DNA of 47,575 bases, from NCBI RefSeq assembly GCF_014904755.1, contig NZ_JACZFQ010000018.1:1-47575 (forward strand). Direction: 5' to 3'. The position numbers and the translations under genes are program-made. Below, piece by piece: positions 38,001-43,191 of the stretch (the stretch's first letter is position 1; each line of letters begins with the position of its first letter). Source of the stretch: Neoluteolibacter marinus. Lineage in GTDB: Bacteria > Verrucomicrobiota > Verrucomicrobiia > Verrucomicrobiales > Akkermansiaceae. The notes below the pieces were generated by a model that had not been told where the DNA came from, ran no database searches, and saw only the letters and a program-made list of their open reading frames with translations.

Positions 38001-38275
38001 TGCTCTTCGGCACCGACCCGGGAGCCAGCGAGCCGTCCCCGCTGGTCTTCGTGCGAATCAGTGACACACAGGTTTCGCTGACCTTCCCGATCACCGCGGA
38101 GTTCCCGCTGGGCGACGTCCACGTCGAGTGGTCGACCGACAACCTGGTCTGGTCGCGAGACGGGGTGGTGCTGGTTCCGGCTGAAGTGACACCCGGCGAG
38201 TTGACGATGACCGCGACGGTCACCTTGGCCTCTCCGGCGACCAAGGTCTTCGTCCGGGTGGTTGCCGGTTCCTGA
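26045..38275 (+). CDS. Giant mosaic adhesin-like exported protein (4076 aa)
   Basis: The signal peptide is 1-25. Then: cadherin-like repeats including two 111-residue tandem units (134-355); more cadherin/CSPG-like domains to ~880; a right-handed beta-helix of the POMP/choice-of-anchor-Q type (~881-1245, LLDDELTPGTLRHAV); a lamin-tail domain (~1246-1430, IIHEIYASQDPAESDFIEFF); Big_9/cadherin-like repeats with 'VLANDxD' and 'NDAP' signatures, into which three E1-FCCH-like modules are inserted; further 'VLxNDN ... YTP..GFxG' repeats to ~3156, one with a helical insert; CSPG-like domains to ~3400; FG-GAP/integrin-like propeller blades (~3403-3830); a putative Ig domain (~3836-3940); and the C-terminal domain shared with the RTX/Calx-beta protein. 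Such domains mediate adhesion or calcium-stiffened extracellular structure. No membrane barrel or sortase signal is visible. It is the last gene of the block. Confidence 0.9.
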   Translation: MEFPSRFLPLLSGLVFAGAISTVSAAAPTLTNISDLPGVEDTVVQITYADLLAASNANDSDGDTIEFRFKSGISGTLRNGTEVVLADAVLGVGVTWNWTPPADSNGVINGFNVRAYANGEESTSDRVVQFDLDAVNDKPSFTKGANQTFNEDSGSHSISNWATAISTGPANESSQNVSFVVTANDRADLFSAGPSVSSSGTLSFTFAANKNGTATISLKVTDNGGTANGGVDESATQTFTITANAVNDAPSFTKGATVTVDEDTGVVTRTNWATAISAGPSDESGQTLTFEITSNTNPGIFQVAPSLASNGTLSFTTKADENGTATIGVRLKDNGGVANGGSDQSAIQTFNIVVTAVPDPPVLGGAFKGTEVAPLSDEPVGDTGIAVPADIFGLLAISDVDQGRPGNDAQTITVTVSNDAATYGTFSFPGSSVSNGATEKTYTLTAATPSAAQTALRAARFTPFANALPVGIYHFGIKVEVKDSTTPTALQATPIVGDIYVESVNNSPEVTATLFPSSISDSAEAQPFRLSVSDPDPGDTYSVTITETSATTRGNLVFLTNPITGSAAEVATGVQAVRYQPFQQADDVTATFDVAVTDIHPTGGMGEAVTEELSLEIAFVNNPPEIAGITTELLRTTNDPAALELSPVYPFATIMITDGDPGQTLTVTLSLDDPAKGGFSSEHINEFGQIVGTAQEVTEYLREVIFVPASNRPSETVTITISVSDDTATRTNSLTQIEVTAVNGAPRVSWDLTAENPAGIFPSFSNPALIDPSPSAKPFAKVTIEDEGEIVVTVSLDEAAKGELTDLGSFEETPAGSRIYQYTGDSTTAETSIQGMTFVPDPGYLFPPDQPGRTDFTIQASDSLLNVTTRVLPIILESDARNFLVTSLLDDELTPGTLRHAVSVAKSNDIITFALPTYPAVIRMSTAKGPLVIDKHLSFMGPGADKLTISGDSNANGSTDSGDVQLFQIYAGVHIKGLRLARGFAATGGAISVARLQPDLDAGSLVIEDCILSNCLATQWGGAIDVAEGSLTVARCLFEGNRLNASSGLGGGAVSLYTNASCSFLNTTFSGNQQAAPTGFGGGALYVENDTPNRFFQTTVTHCTFTGNIDASNLGSSIHSNVSNTRVLLTNSLFGDFSARNLQVAGGGEIVSNGGNLSNDNTTTTLIQGGVPQQAVLLSKVSDKRNTDPKLAPISTLEGHTRGHRLLPDSPAVGAGLAGNAVVDQRGVLRNGTTDIGAIDANSLGKLIIHEIYASQDPAESDFIEFFNPRDQVAVDLSGYEIWINGLKRHVFSGSQVVKPGFGIILADTMITPASASTPVVLPSISLPAPIGTNLDLQLRGRIELRAPTSDGAKVVESVAYNAIFANSTVPTASLDTAMDSITLAPQFQGAAFVPHGMVQAPPNGGVLLNATGDHSSPGADAGGTPFGVENAYPIVVNDSFEITEDELVQLNVLANDLDADGSDELFVVDLNPSVSAVPPASNKSTIQTSSGATVTVNPATAPLRGVVVDFDPRTAFNSLPEGARVTDSFAYSIIDVGGGAIGGYADGGPGVMLVTAPSHRLASGEVVTIRDAGPAVYNGSHTITVVDSNTFSIPVAFTSNPAPLSRGRWQAVEIRDPSARDEALVQVSVLGRNDAPTPADDLVSTNEDTVLRIFADPDLATTGMALNTDGLYSTPILYAGTGLLANDTDPDTNDNPFTELHVIGVCQANPITGYSGTPGASPVTVTAAGHGLATGDVILISGYGGHPSYNGYQEITVVDGDSFTIPVGFVDDAPAKGLWTMLDDSNRLATTSALGAQVNLEIRANRIQTNVVYDPRVSEYLNGLRQVDSATDSFYYAVEDNDGAVSLALVSIDVAGVNDAPVPADDPDGLASLDGLLGGGLTLGELLSGSEILYLLPGSSQTGGVNVAIRPPGGGFNDVSVVAGLSQTDEDTAIDFARTDLIANDSDVDRLDELNIEIAAGQQLSREGAQVSISPDGMTLTYDPSSAPKLQALAFKERIIDTFVITITDGIAKVESLVAVLVEGRNDQPQASAVALTTPEKSLLEVGPPGLLDSGLEIDVNTHLPDNRKSLLPVADVATTVFGAKVNVVRDLRDGTIDGFAQISGVPAATAVNSTAHGLQSGEEVVLLGSGELTGQFVITRIDDNSFSIPVAYDAGFSSLGGGTWNVVASTFLYDPRGSVFSDSPGGPTFTLQGLAEGQTYLDTFTYTLLDGSFLFANDDIYRIAADRENIELKVLDNDTNLEGLATGRRIVEVGPPSAGGTVVLNGDQSLIYAPETGFVGDEVFVYTIEDDIGNRDSARVTARVTVDRLNGNLRANADSFSVATGQSPLLDVLANDNIIPATGDPLTLVTISSAPDQGGTAAIENGSVRYTPDPAALVFPYTETFGYTMSGGGTATATATVTVLVVDRKNTLNVRADTFSVPASSNQVVLNVLENDNILPGTGEALLIESVTAAAHGTVTILNDAALSYTPAAGFLGTDTFSYTAVDGFGGTGTALVTIQVGYLTTNSDIYSVAFDDPAETDDDGITSLDVLANDNVLQGGGGQVTLSGVTPTSVALGTMSVAPDGSVLRFDPAEGATGQQDFTYTISDATGRTANGTVTVVVIASGIRASSDYFTVQSDSEANELPVLSNDLRISDLPGQLSVAAIGTGPDAPDQGGSVDISADFKKIIYTPAPGFSGVESFTYTVTDGDSFDTARVSVRSTIGAMVAGGDSFFVFRGSSDNRLAVLSNDRVIPDAGQLLFITATGMDAGNPDNPPVRGSLSIIEDGGALLYTPSPANETFPYVETFSYEISAGGTARSEAIIRIEVLDRVGVRDLETNNDVFSVRSDSTGTLLPVLANDSVLPASAAGWDITTVTPATSNVCSPFLNGDFPDAAAFAAVLEARADPVSEFLWTRFSPASQSLLADPATSTVQLLNTLVSEFNDVVESGASIYDATRFAGVVLREQTQGLLDEGVSGEQLIVLNRLLLEDAYPAGIRQAQGGGAVQIIGNDILYAPQPGFVGTERFTYRVSDGLGGTGFGEVIVRVGDISVSDDAFTLLAGSGPMNLDVVANDGVLVTSFPATPDPAQADFTLATGRVITVDPASAGDAVAAGDVVTFTPDAGFVGRAELTYWVIDDSGCEYPGTARLDIHAPGEDRDSAVASITVTGVNDAPKILNAVQTNTLDTDPVMPFANATVVEYDDQRAQPVRMRITYPIGHGVLGGGFTEISPGVLEFYGTAAEITAALRGLVFTPIIDRITVGTTEDTLFLVSLDDGFTAEPVIVDSAVTVVTPVNDLPVITGTVAGQKLYQRSTLHPFAGVNITDIDDLTVQPQTVTVQLDNAIKGIFTNLGGFVESPAGSGSYVFHGTPAESSVALRGLVFQPTPGERVTALVPEIVGLTVSIDDGFAPPVVDTVTTVVVLHAEIDRLLPLGVAGEDVSQGGAAFGTSVAIDGNTMVVGSPARDTSLVDAGRVDVYERDAGLGAPWGQVATLIGADTIAGDRFGQAVAIDGDYMVIGAPDADVPGANNAGAAYIFHRDPVNPNAWSQVAKLVSPAPNGSGGDSFGTGVAIQGSTVLVGAPNSNRSGAPRAGRAYAFVRGAGGPTNWTLSQTLLATELRSSGLIGDGEFFGSSLALDGNTAVIGSHGANSGTNSANWNTGAAYVFTRADESSLWAEVKRLDEFGAPDTPNYYGYGFSVDVSGDRIVVGVHSPGNPSNSFKPGSARIYERNAGGTNVWGLVSRIEPYQGIPSANFGYAVSISDDLVLIGAPGPNQTSVNLRGSVEVYRRTPGVTPVWTGIDRLTASEPSAADQYGTAVAIDGFIGVAGAPTDSVNALNILNAGSARVLKFHYDLGPRLTLQVPDQVAVIDSLFNFTIDGATFDDPVSPGQLQIGVQLSNGDPLPPTGWLSFDPITGTFSGTPVSGNSASYDLVLHATNPLGSRILSNVFSISVDAGSGSVLDSAYLAWAVTQFSQAVVDNPLLEASVWGSAANPDHDANSNLLEMLFGTDPGASEPSPLVFVRISDTQVSLTFPITAEFPLGDVHVEWSTDNLVWSRDGVVLVPAEVTPGELTMTATVTLASPATKVFVRVVAGS
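26444..27109 (+). repeat. Two tandem 333-bp units (111 aa) in the 4076-aa gene
   Basis: Units 26444-26776 and 26777-27109 both open AVND, then PSFTKG and EDxG, NWATAIS, SGTLSF/NGTLSF and NGTA, and end in a Q-[ST]-F-x-I strand. The next partial repeat opens AVPDPP exactly 333 bp later. They are cadherin-like surface repeats, diverged at both DNA and protein level. Confidence 0.8.
30668..30874 (+). repeat. E1-FCCH-like module 1 of the 4076-aa protein (207 bp)
   Basis: Exactly 69 codons, from IGGY to GRW, containing VTAPSHRLASGE, YNGSHTITVVD and NTFSIPVAF. It interrupts a cadherin-like repeat between the strand ending GGGAI and the strand that leads into NDAP. Confidence 0.75.
31178..31384 (+). 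repeat. E1-FCCH-like module 2 of the 4076-aa protein (207 bp)
   Basis: Exactly 69 codons, from ITGYSGTPG to KGLW, containing HGLATGD, YNGYQEITVVD and DSFTIPVGF. It is inserted after ELHVIGV in the early part of a cadherin-like repeat, before the strand containing GAQVNL. Confidence 0.75.
32336..32542 (+). repeat. E1-FCCH-like module 3 of the 4076-aa protein (207 bp)
   Basis: Exactly 69 codons, from IDGFAQISG to GGTW, containing AHGLQSGEE and DDNSFSIPVAY; the usual YNG is replaced by LTG. It sits between GAKVNVVRDL and the strand STFLYDPR of a cadherin-like repeat. Confidence 0.75.
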
Positions 38276-38288
38276 GAATACCATTCAT

Positions 38289-38313
38289 CCGCCGTGCAAG
38301 GGCTGCGCGGCGG
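38289..38313. terminator. Hairpin between convergent genes
   Basis: Arms ccgccgtgc (38289-38297) and gcgcggcgg (38305-38313) form a 9-bp stem with one G-U pair and a 7-nt loop, 13 nt after the stop of the 4076-aa gene and 11 nt from the stop of the convergent methyltransferase gene. No adjacent T-run exists on either strand. Confidence 0.35.
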
Positions 38314-38324
38314 CATGTCATGGA

Positions 38325-39158
38325 TCACGGTTTTTCCGCGGTGAAGACCGCGTAGCGCATGGCTCCGGTCAGGTAAGCCATCCAGATCCGCACCAAAGTC
38401 ACGGCGAAGACGCGGTTGCGCTGATGATCGTCGAGCAGGAACTGCCGCATCTCCCGGTCACGGAAGAACGCGGCGACCGTCCTGCGGATACAGATCGGCC
38501 AGGTCTTGCGGACCTTGTCGCTCAAGTCGGCCGTGTGATCCAGGTGAAGACCGGCTTGCAGAAGCCACCGGCGGTAGTCATGCTCGTTGCCCATTCCTAC
38601 CAACCTGCCCTCGCGGCAAATGGGTTCCAGCAGATGCTTCAGTTCCCAGGCTTCCGGATCCGGCCCGGCCATCCACGCGCAGATGACCAGCTTTCCCCCG
38701 GGCTGCAAGACCCGGGCCATCTCGGCGATGCCGCGGGCGACATCGGGCAGGTGTTCGGTGCTTTCGATCGCGATCACCGCGTCGAAGCTTGCGTCGGGAA
38801 GATCGTTCGCCAGCCAGTCGCCGAGCAGGAAGGCCGGATTGTCTCCGCCGTGGGCCCGCGCCCCGTGGTACTGCTTTTCTGAAATGGTGATCCCGGTGAC
38901 CGTCGCACCGAACTCCTCCGCCAGCAGGCGTGCCGTCGCACCGTAGCCGCAACCGACGTCGCAGACCCGGGTGCCGGCCCGGATTCCTGCCTGGCGTGCC
39001 ACATGGCGGCTCAATGCATCGACGGCTTCCCCTGCGGACTCGCGGCCGGTCTCCCAGAGCCCGTGGTGCACGTGCTCTCCCCACAACTTCCGGTAGAGCG
39101 GGTCCAGCTCATCGTAGTGGGTGGCGACATCCTCGCCGGTGGTGGTCGCGCGGATCAT
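38325..39158 (-). CDS. SAM-dependent class I methyltransferase (tocopherol/sterol methyltransferase-like)
   Basis: 277 aa with no signal peptide. Motif I is CDVGCGYGATARLL (~86-99). The acidic post-I region is GATVTGITIS, motif II is FDAVIAIESTEHL, and motif III is LQPGGKLVICAW. The N-terminal LYRKLWGEHVHHGLWETG resembles the start of gamma-tocopherol and related small-molecule C/O-methyltransferases, so a lipid, quinone or polyketide-like substrate is plausible; the actual substrate is unknown. It starts 3 nt after the stop (TAG) of the ABC permease gene and is probably the last gene of a three-gene operon. Confidence 0.87.
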   Translation of the reverse strand: MIRATTTGEDVATHYDELDPLYRKLWGEHVHHGLWETGRESAGEAVDALSRHVARQAGIRAGTRVCDVGCGYGATARLLAEEFGATVTGITISEKQYHGARAHGGDNPAFLLGDWLANDLPDASFDAVIAIESTEHLPDVARGIAEMARVLQPGGKLVICAWMAGPDPEAWELKHLLEPICREGRLVGMGNEHDYRRWLLQAGLHLDHTADLSDKVRKTWPICIRRTVAAFFRDREMRQFLLDDHQRNRVFAVTLVRIWMAYLTGAMRYAVFTAEKP

Positions 39159-39161
39159 CGT

Positions 39162-40769
39162 CTACTCGAGGGCGTCCCAGGACTTGCGGGAAATCTCCAG
39201 GTTGAGCCGGTAGCAGACGATCCCGACCAGCACGACTTCGATGACAAGGAACAGCGGGAAGTGGCCGGCCATTTTCGCCCCGATCCCGATGCCCGGAACG
39301 ATCAAGGCGGAGATCATCATCAGGAACATCACCACTCCGCGCATGCCGGCCTTGGCCTCCTCGGTGGGTTTGGAGAGAGGGACCGCCTTTTCGATGGCAC
39401 CGGGAATCCTCGCGTAGACCGGAAGTGCGAGCAGGCCAGGCAGCAACATCGCTGCATGGGCCGGCCCGCCGGGGAGAAGGAAAGTCACGACCAGCAGAAC
39501 CAGCACGCCGGGCACCACCAGGATCAGGGCGACCGCTTGCATCGCACCGCGGATGAACGGTCCCGGGCCCGGCACGGGGGCAAGGCGGTAGATGTCGGAC
39601 GCCTGCCAACTCTGGGAGTACTGGAGGAGGTTCATCGCCATCAGAGGGATCAAGCCGAGGTAGCCGCCGGCCATCGCGATGCCGAATTCTCCACCCGAGT
39701 CACCGCTGCCCCGTAGCAGGAAAACCGCGGGCATCATCAGGACCGGCACGAGCCCGGGATAGAGGCGCAGCTTGATGTCGCGGTCCCGCAACATGTAGGC
39801 GGAGCACAGCCGGAAGCTGGCTTTCACGATCGGATCCCGCAAGGTCCAGGAGAGTGGCGGGAACTCCGTCAGGCGGTCCAAGATGCGGCGCTTACCTGCA
39901 GCCCGGGGCTTTCGCGGTTGAGACTCCGCGAGCGATTGCAACCCCTCCTCGTAGGCCTTTGCCATTTTCCCGAAAGCCAGCGCCAGGACCGCCGCGGTCA
40001 CCGTCACGCCCGTGCCGGCCATGATCCAGTGCGCCCCGCCGCCGCGGCCGGTGAGCACCTCGTCGAGCGACGCGAACCACGCGGGCGGGAGGAGGTGGAT
40101 CCACCACCGGTTGAAGATGCCTTCGGGCGACTTTTCCATCCCGAGCAGGAGATGCGGCACGAACTGGCTGCCGGCTACCAGTACCACGGCCATCAGGACC
40201 TGGGTCGTGGTCATCAGGTTGTCGAGCTTCTCGCGGCCGAACCATCGCAGGCACGCCTGATAGAGCAGCACCACGCTCCCGGAGCAGAACAGCGCTGCGA
40301 CGGCAGAGGACAGGAGGTGGGCGGGCGCGAACAGCCAGCTGCCACCCTTGCCGAAGGACCCGATCAACAGGCCGGCGAGATTGAAGGCGGTGGCCATCCA
40401 CAGGGAAACCCGCACCAGGACGCCGACCTTCGCCCACAGCAGCGTCCGCGGATCGACCGGGCGGTGCAGCAGGATCTCCGCCTCGTCCTTGTTGAAGAGG
40501 ATCTCGCCTGCGGTTGCGGCCACGAACATCCCGAGGAAGAAGAAGGTCATCCCGTGCAGGTAGAGGGACAGGGCGAACGGCGGGTGACCCGTCAGCGTCA
40601 GGGCAATCAGGCCGGACAGGGCATAGATCGCCAGGGTGCCCTTGAGCTTGTCGCCGACCGACTTCGGTGCCTGGTCCTTCTGTAGTCCACGGGAACTGCG
40701 GCCGCGCAGGAACAGCGTCAGGTAGAGCTGGCGCAGGGTCGTGACAGGCGGTGGCGCGCCGTCATTCAT
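39162..40769 (-). CDS. ABC exporter permease (ABC-2-like integral membrane protein)
   Basis: A 535-aa polytopic membrane protein with about ten or more hydrophobic segments in two halves, separated by a charged loop near residue 290 (SQPRKPRAAGKRR). The N-terminal half contains FNKDEAEILLHRPVDPRTLLWAK, a cytoplasmic stretch typical of multi-pass ABC-2-type exporters. Its start overlaps the ATPase stop by ATGA (40766-40769), indicating translational coupling. With the upstream ATPase it should form an exporter; the substrate is unknown. Confidence 0.83.
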   Translation of the reverse strand: MNDGAPPPVTTLRQLYLTLFLRGRSSRGLQKDQAPKSVGDKLKGTLAIYALSGLIALTLTGHPPFALSLYLHGMTFFFLGMFVAATAGEILFNKDEAEILLHRPVDPRTLLWAKVGVLVRVSLWMATAFNLAGLLIGSFGKGGSWLFAPAHLLSSAVAALFCSGSVVLLYQACLRWFGREKLDNLMTTTQVLMAVVLVAGSQFVPHLLLGMEKSPEGIFNRWWIHLLPPAWFASLDEVLTGRGGGAHWIMAGTGVTVTAAVLALAFGKMAKAYEEGLQSLAESQPRKPRAAGKRRILDRLTEFPPLSWTLRDPIVKASFRLCSAYMLRDRDIKLRLYPGLVPVLMMPAVFLLRGSGDSGGEFGIAMAGGYLGLIPLMAMNLLQYSQSWQASDIYRLAPVPGPGPFIRGAMQAVALILVVPGVLVLLVVTFLLPGGPAHAAMLLPGLLALPVYARIPGAIEKAVPLSKPTEEAKAGMRGVVMFLMMISALIVPGIGIGAKMAGHFPLFLVIEVVLVGIVCYRLNLEISRKSWDALE

Positions 40770-41536
40770 GGCCGGAAGGTTTTCGCGAAGTCCTCCGCCT
40801 TGCGCTCGAGGTCATTGCCGCCGGTCAAGGTGGTAAAGAGTTGCTCCAGCGACCGCGCCTCGTGTTCGGCCACCAGTTCCGCCGGCCGGCCGTCGACCTT
40901 GACCACGCCCTTGTCGATGATGATCACCCGGTCGCACACCCGCTCCACCACGTCGAGGATGTGGGAACTGTAGACGATGGCCTTGCCCTCGCGCGCCAGG
41001 GTCTGGATCAGGGCCTTGAAGCCGACGGCCGCGTTGGCGTCGAGTCCGTCGAGGGGCTCGTCGAAGAAGACCACCGGCGGATTGTGGAGAAGGGCCGCGG
41101 TGATCACCACCTTGCGGCGCATCCCCTTTGAGTAGGCGCCCAGCAGCTTGTCGGTCAGCGTTTCGAAGCTCAGGTCGAAGAAGGCGATGAACTGGCGGAT
41201 CCGTTCCCGTGCGGCGTCGGCCGGGATCCCGTAGAGGGCGGCGATCATCTCGAGGTATTCCAGTCCGCTCAGCGACTCGAAGACGGCGCCGGAGTCCGGC
41301 ACGAAGCCGACGTTCCGCTTCACCGCCATCGGGTCCTGCAGCAGGTTGTGACCGCAAATGGTCGCCGTCCCTGAGGACGGCGCCAGCATCCCGGTCAACA
41401 TTTTCAGGGTGGTCGACTTGCCGGCACCGTTGGGGCCGAGCAGTCCGACGATCTGGCCGGCCGGGATGTCGAAGGTCAGCTCGTTCACGGCTGTCTGGAG
41501 GCCGAATCGCTTGGTGAGACGATGGAGGGAAATCAT
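40766..41536 (-). CDS. ABC transporter ATP-binding protein (exporter type)
   Basis: 256 aa from ATG 41536 (MISLHRLTKRFG); a TTG start at 41557 is possible but less usual. Walker A is GPNGAGKST, the Q-loop region is VGFVPDSGAVFE, the ABC signature is LGAYSKGMRRKV (a degenerate LSGGQ, as in many ABC-2 ATPases), and Walker B is PPVVFFDEPLDGLD with the switch His in YSSHILD. It energises the permease encoded immediately downstream. It is divergent from the YheT-like hydrolase gene. Confidence 0.93.
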   Translation of the reverse strand: MISLHRLTKRFGLQTAVNELTFDIPAGQIVGLLGPNGAGKSTTLKMLTGMLAPSSGTATICGHNLLQDPMAVKRNVGFVPDSGAVFESLSGLEYLEMIAALYGIPADAARERIRQFIAFFDLSFETLTDKLLGAYSKGMRRKVVITAALLHNPPVVFFDEPLDGLDANAAVGFKALIQTLAREGKAIVYSSHILDVVERVCDRVIIIDKGVVKVDGRPAELVAEHEARSLEQLFTTLTGGNDLERKAEDFAKTFRP

Positions 41537-41621
41537 CCGCCGGTGGTTTTGGGGCAAGGGCGGGGAAAAGGCGAGGGCGCACTTGCCGCGGACACCGGCG
41601 GGTCCTATCGATCCTCCCGTC

Positions 41622-42575
41622 GTGCCGCTCGTCCCGTCCAGCTATCGTGCGCCCGCCTTCCTGCCGGGCGGGCATTTGCAGACGATTTATCCGGCCGTTT
41701 TCCGGCGGGTTCCGGTGGTCACGCAACGTCGTGAGCGGTTGGAACTTCCCGACGGCGACTTCCTCGATCTCGACTGGGCGGGTGGGGGAAGCCGGCGCCT
41801 GGTGATCTTGTCCCACGGCCTCGAGGCGAGTTCGCGGGCCACCTATATCCAGGGGATGGCCGCGGCCTTGCGCCGCCGCGGCTGGGACGTGCTGGCCTGG
41901 AACTGCCGCGGCTGCAGCGGCGAGCCGAACCGCTTGCTGCGCTTCTATCACAGCGGTGCGAGCGAGGATCTCGACCATGTCGTCCGCCATGCGCTCGCGG
42001 TGCACCCGGCGGAGCAGGTGGATCTCATCGGATTCAGCCTGGGCGGCAACATCACCCTGAAATACCTCGGCGAGCGAAAGCCGGCGGAGCGCCTGCACCG
42101 GGCGGTCGCGTTCTCGGTTCCCTGCGACTTGGCCTGCTCGTCGCGGCGGCTTTCGGCGGGCTCCAACCGAATCTACATGGAGCGCTTCCTGCGCTGCCTG
42201 CGGTCGAAGCTCCGCCAGAAGCAGCCGCGCTTTCCGGATGAGATCGACCTCTCGGGCCTCCGTGGCGTCAGGGATTTCCGCGGTTTCGACGATCGCTACA
42301 CCGCCCCGCTCCACGGCTTCCGGGATGCGGCCGACTATTGGGAACGCAGTAGCTCCCGGTCCTGTCTCCCGGCGATCCGCATTCCCGCCTTGCTGGTGAA
42401 CGCCGCCAACGACCCGTTTCTCGGACCCGGATGCTTTCCACGCGAGGAGGCGCGGGAGAGTGGCACCTTCCACCTCGAGGTTCCGGACGGGGGTGGCCAT
42501 GTCGGGTTCTATGCCGGCGGCGGGGAATCGTGGGCGGAAGCCCGGGCGGCGGAATTCCTGTCGGCTCCGAACTAG
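41622..42575 (+). CDS. YheT-like alpha/beta hydrolase
   Basis: 317 aa if begun at GTG 41622, which places the family-typical FLPGGHLQTIYP near the N-terminus; a TTG at 41583 is an alternative. The fold is an alpha/beta hydrolase with an oxyanion segment LSHGLEASS, nucleophile Ser139 in GFSLGGN, an acid in VNAANDPFLGPGC and the catalytic His in GGGHVGF. The YheT family are cytosolic putative esterases of unknown substrate. Its start is 85 nt from the divergent ATPase gene, so a short shared promoter region is implied. The TPR gene follows 37 nt downstream. Confidence 0.88.
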   Translation: MPLVPSSYRAPAFLPGGHLQTIYPAVFRRVPVVTQRRERLELPDGDFLDLDWAGGGSRRLVILSHGLEASSRATYIQGMAAALRRRGWDVLAWNCRGCSGEPNRLLRFYHSGASEDLDHVVRHALAVHPAEQVDLIGFSLGGNITLKYLGERKPAERLHRAVAFSVPCDLACSSRRLSAGSNRIYMERFLRCLRSKLRQKQPRFPDEIDLSGLRGVRDFRGFDDRYTAPLHGFRDAADYWERSSSRSCLPAIRIPALLVNAANDPFLGPGCFPREEARESGTFHLEVPDGGGHVGFYAGGGESWAEARAAEFLSAPN

Positions 42576-42612
42576 CCTTGGACGGGTCGCCGCAACCTGC
42601 AACGGTGGCCGG

Positions 42613-43098
42613 GTGTCCGACGATGTTGATTCCGCCTGCCGCCGGGCGATGGGGTTCCTGGAACTGGGAATGCCCGAAGACGCGCTGGCGGAACTGGACG
42701 AGCTGGCGGTGGAATCATCCTTCGCCCGCCACCTGCGGGTCGACGCCTTGTTCCGTCTCGGCGAATGGCAGGCGGCAGCCGACCTTTGCGTCCCGATGAC
42801 CCGGAAAGAGCCGGGGGACCCTAGCTGGTGGGTCCAGTGTGCCTACGCCACCCGGCGGTCGCGCTCGCTCGACGCGGCGGAGGAGGTTTTGTCCGAAGCT
42901 CTGCGGCACCATCCCCGGCACGGTTTGATTCTCTATAATTTCGCCTGCTACGCCTGTGTCCGTGGCGACCTCGACGAGGCCCGCACCCGCTTGGCCCGCG
43001 CCATTGCGACGGATCCTGAGCAGATCCTGCGGATGGCGGTGCGGGATCCCGACCTTGCGGCGATCCGTCCGTGGATCGCCGGGCAGATGGATTCCTGA
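42613..43098 (+). CDS. Small TPR protein
   Basis: 161 aa from GTG 42613 (SDDVDSACRRAMGFLELGM); ATG 42649 is an alternative, and a longer frame would run back into the hydrolase gene. It contains tetratricopeptide-like helices: AMGFLELGMPEDALAELDEL, FRLGEWQAAADLC and a canonical LYNFACYACVRGDLDEARTR followed by LARAIATDPE. There is no signal peptide. TPR proteins act as protein-interaction scaffolds; the partner is unknown. It is probably co-transcribed with the preceding hydrolase. Confidence 0.8.
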   Translation: MSDDVDSACRRAMGFLELGMPEDALAELDELAVESSFARHLRVDALFRLGEWQAAADLCVPMTRKEPGDPSWWVQCAYATRRSRSLDAAEEVLSEALRHHPRHGLILYNFACYACVRGDLDEARTRLARAIATDPEQILRMAVRDPDLAAIRPWIAGQMDS

Positions 43099-43137
43099 GC
43101 GTCTCCCGACCCGCGCGGTGGGTTCTCCGCCCGGAGC

Positions 43138-43174
43138 AAAAAAAAGCGGCCTCCCCGCAAGGGGAGACCGCTTT
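43138..43174 (-). terminator. Rho-independent terminator of the squalene-cyclase-repeat gene
   Basis: Arms 43143-43156 (aaagcggcctcccc) and 43161-43174 (ggggagaccgcttt) pair with one mismatch around a gcaa tetraloop. On the minus strand the stem is followed by eight T residues (43145-43138). It lies 17 nt after the stop at 43192. From the plus side it could also act, weakly, on the TPR gene. Confidence 0.88.
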
Positions 43175-43191
43175 GAAAAAAGACGCGCCGT

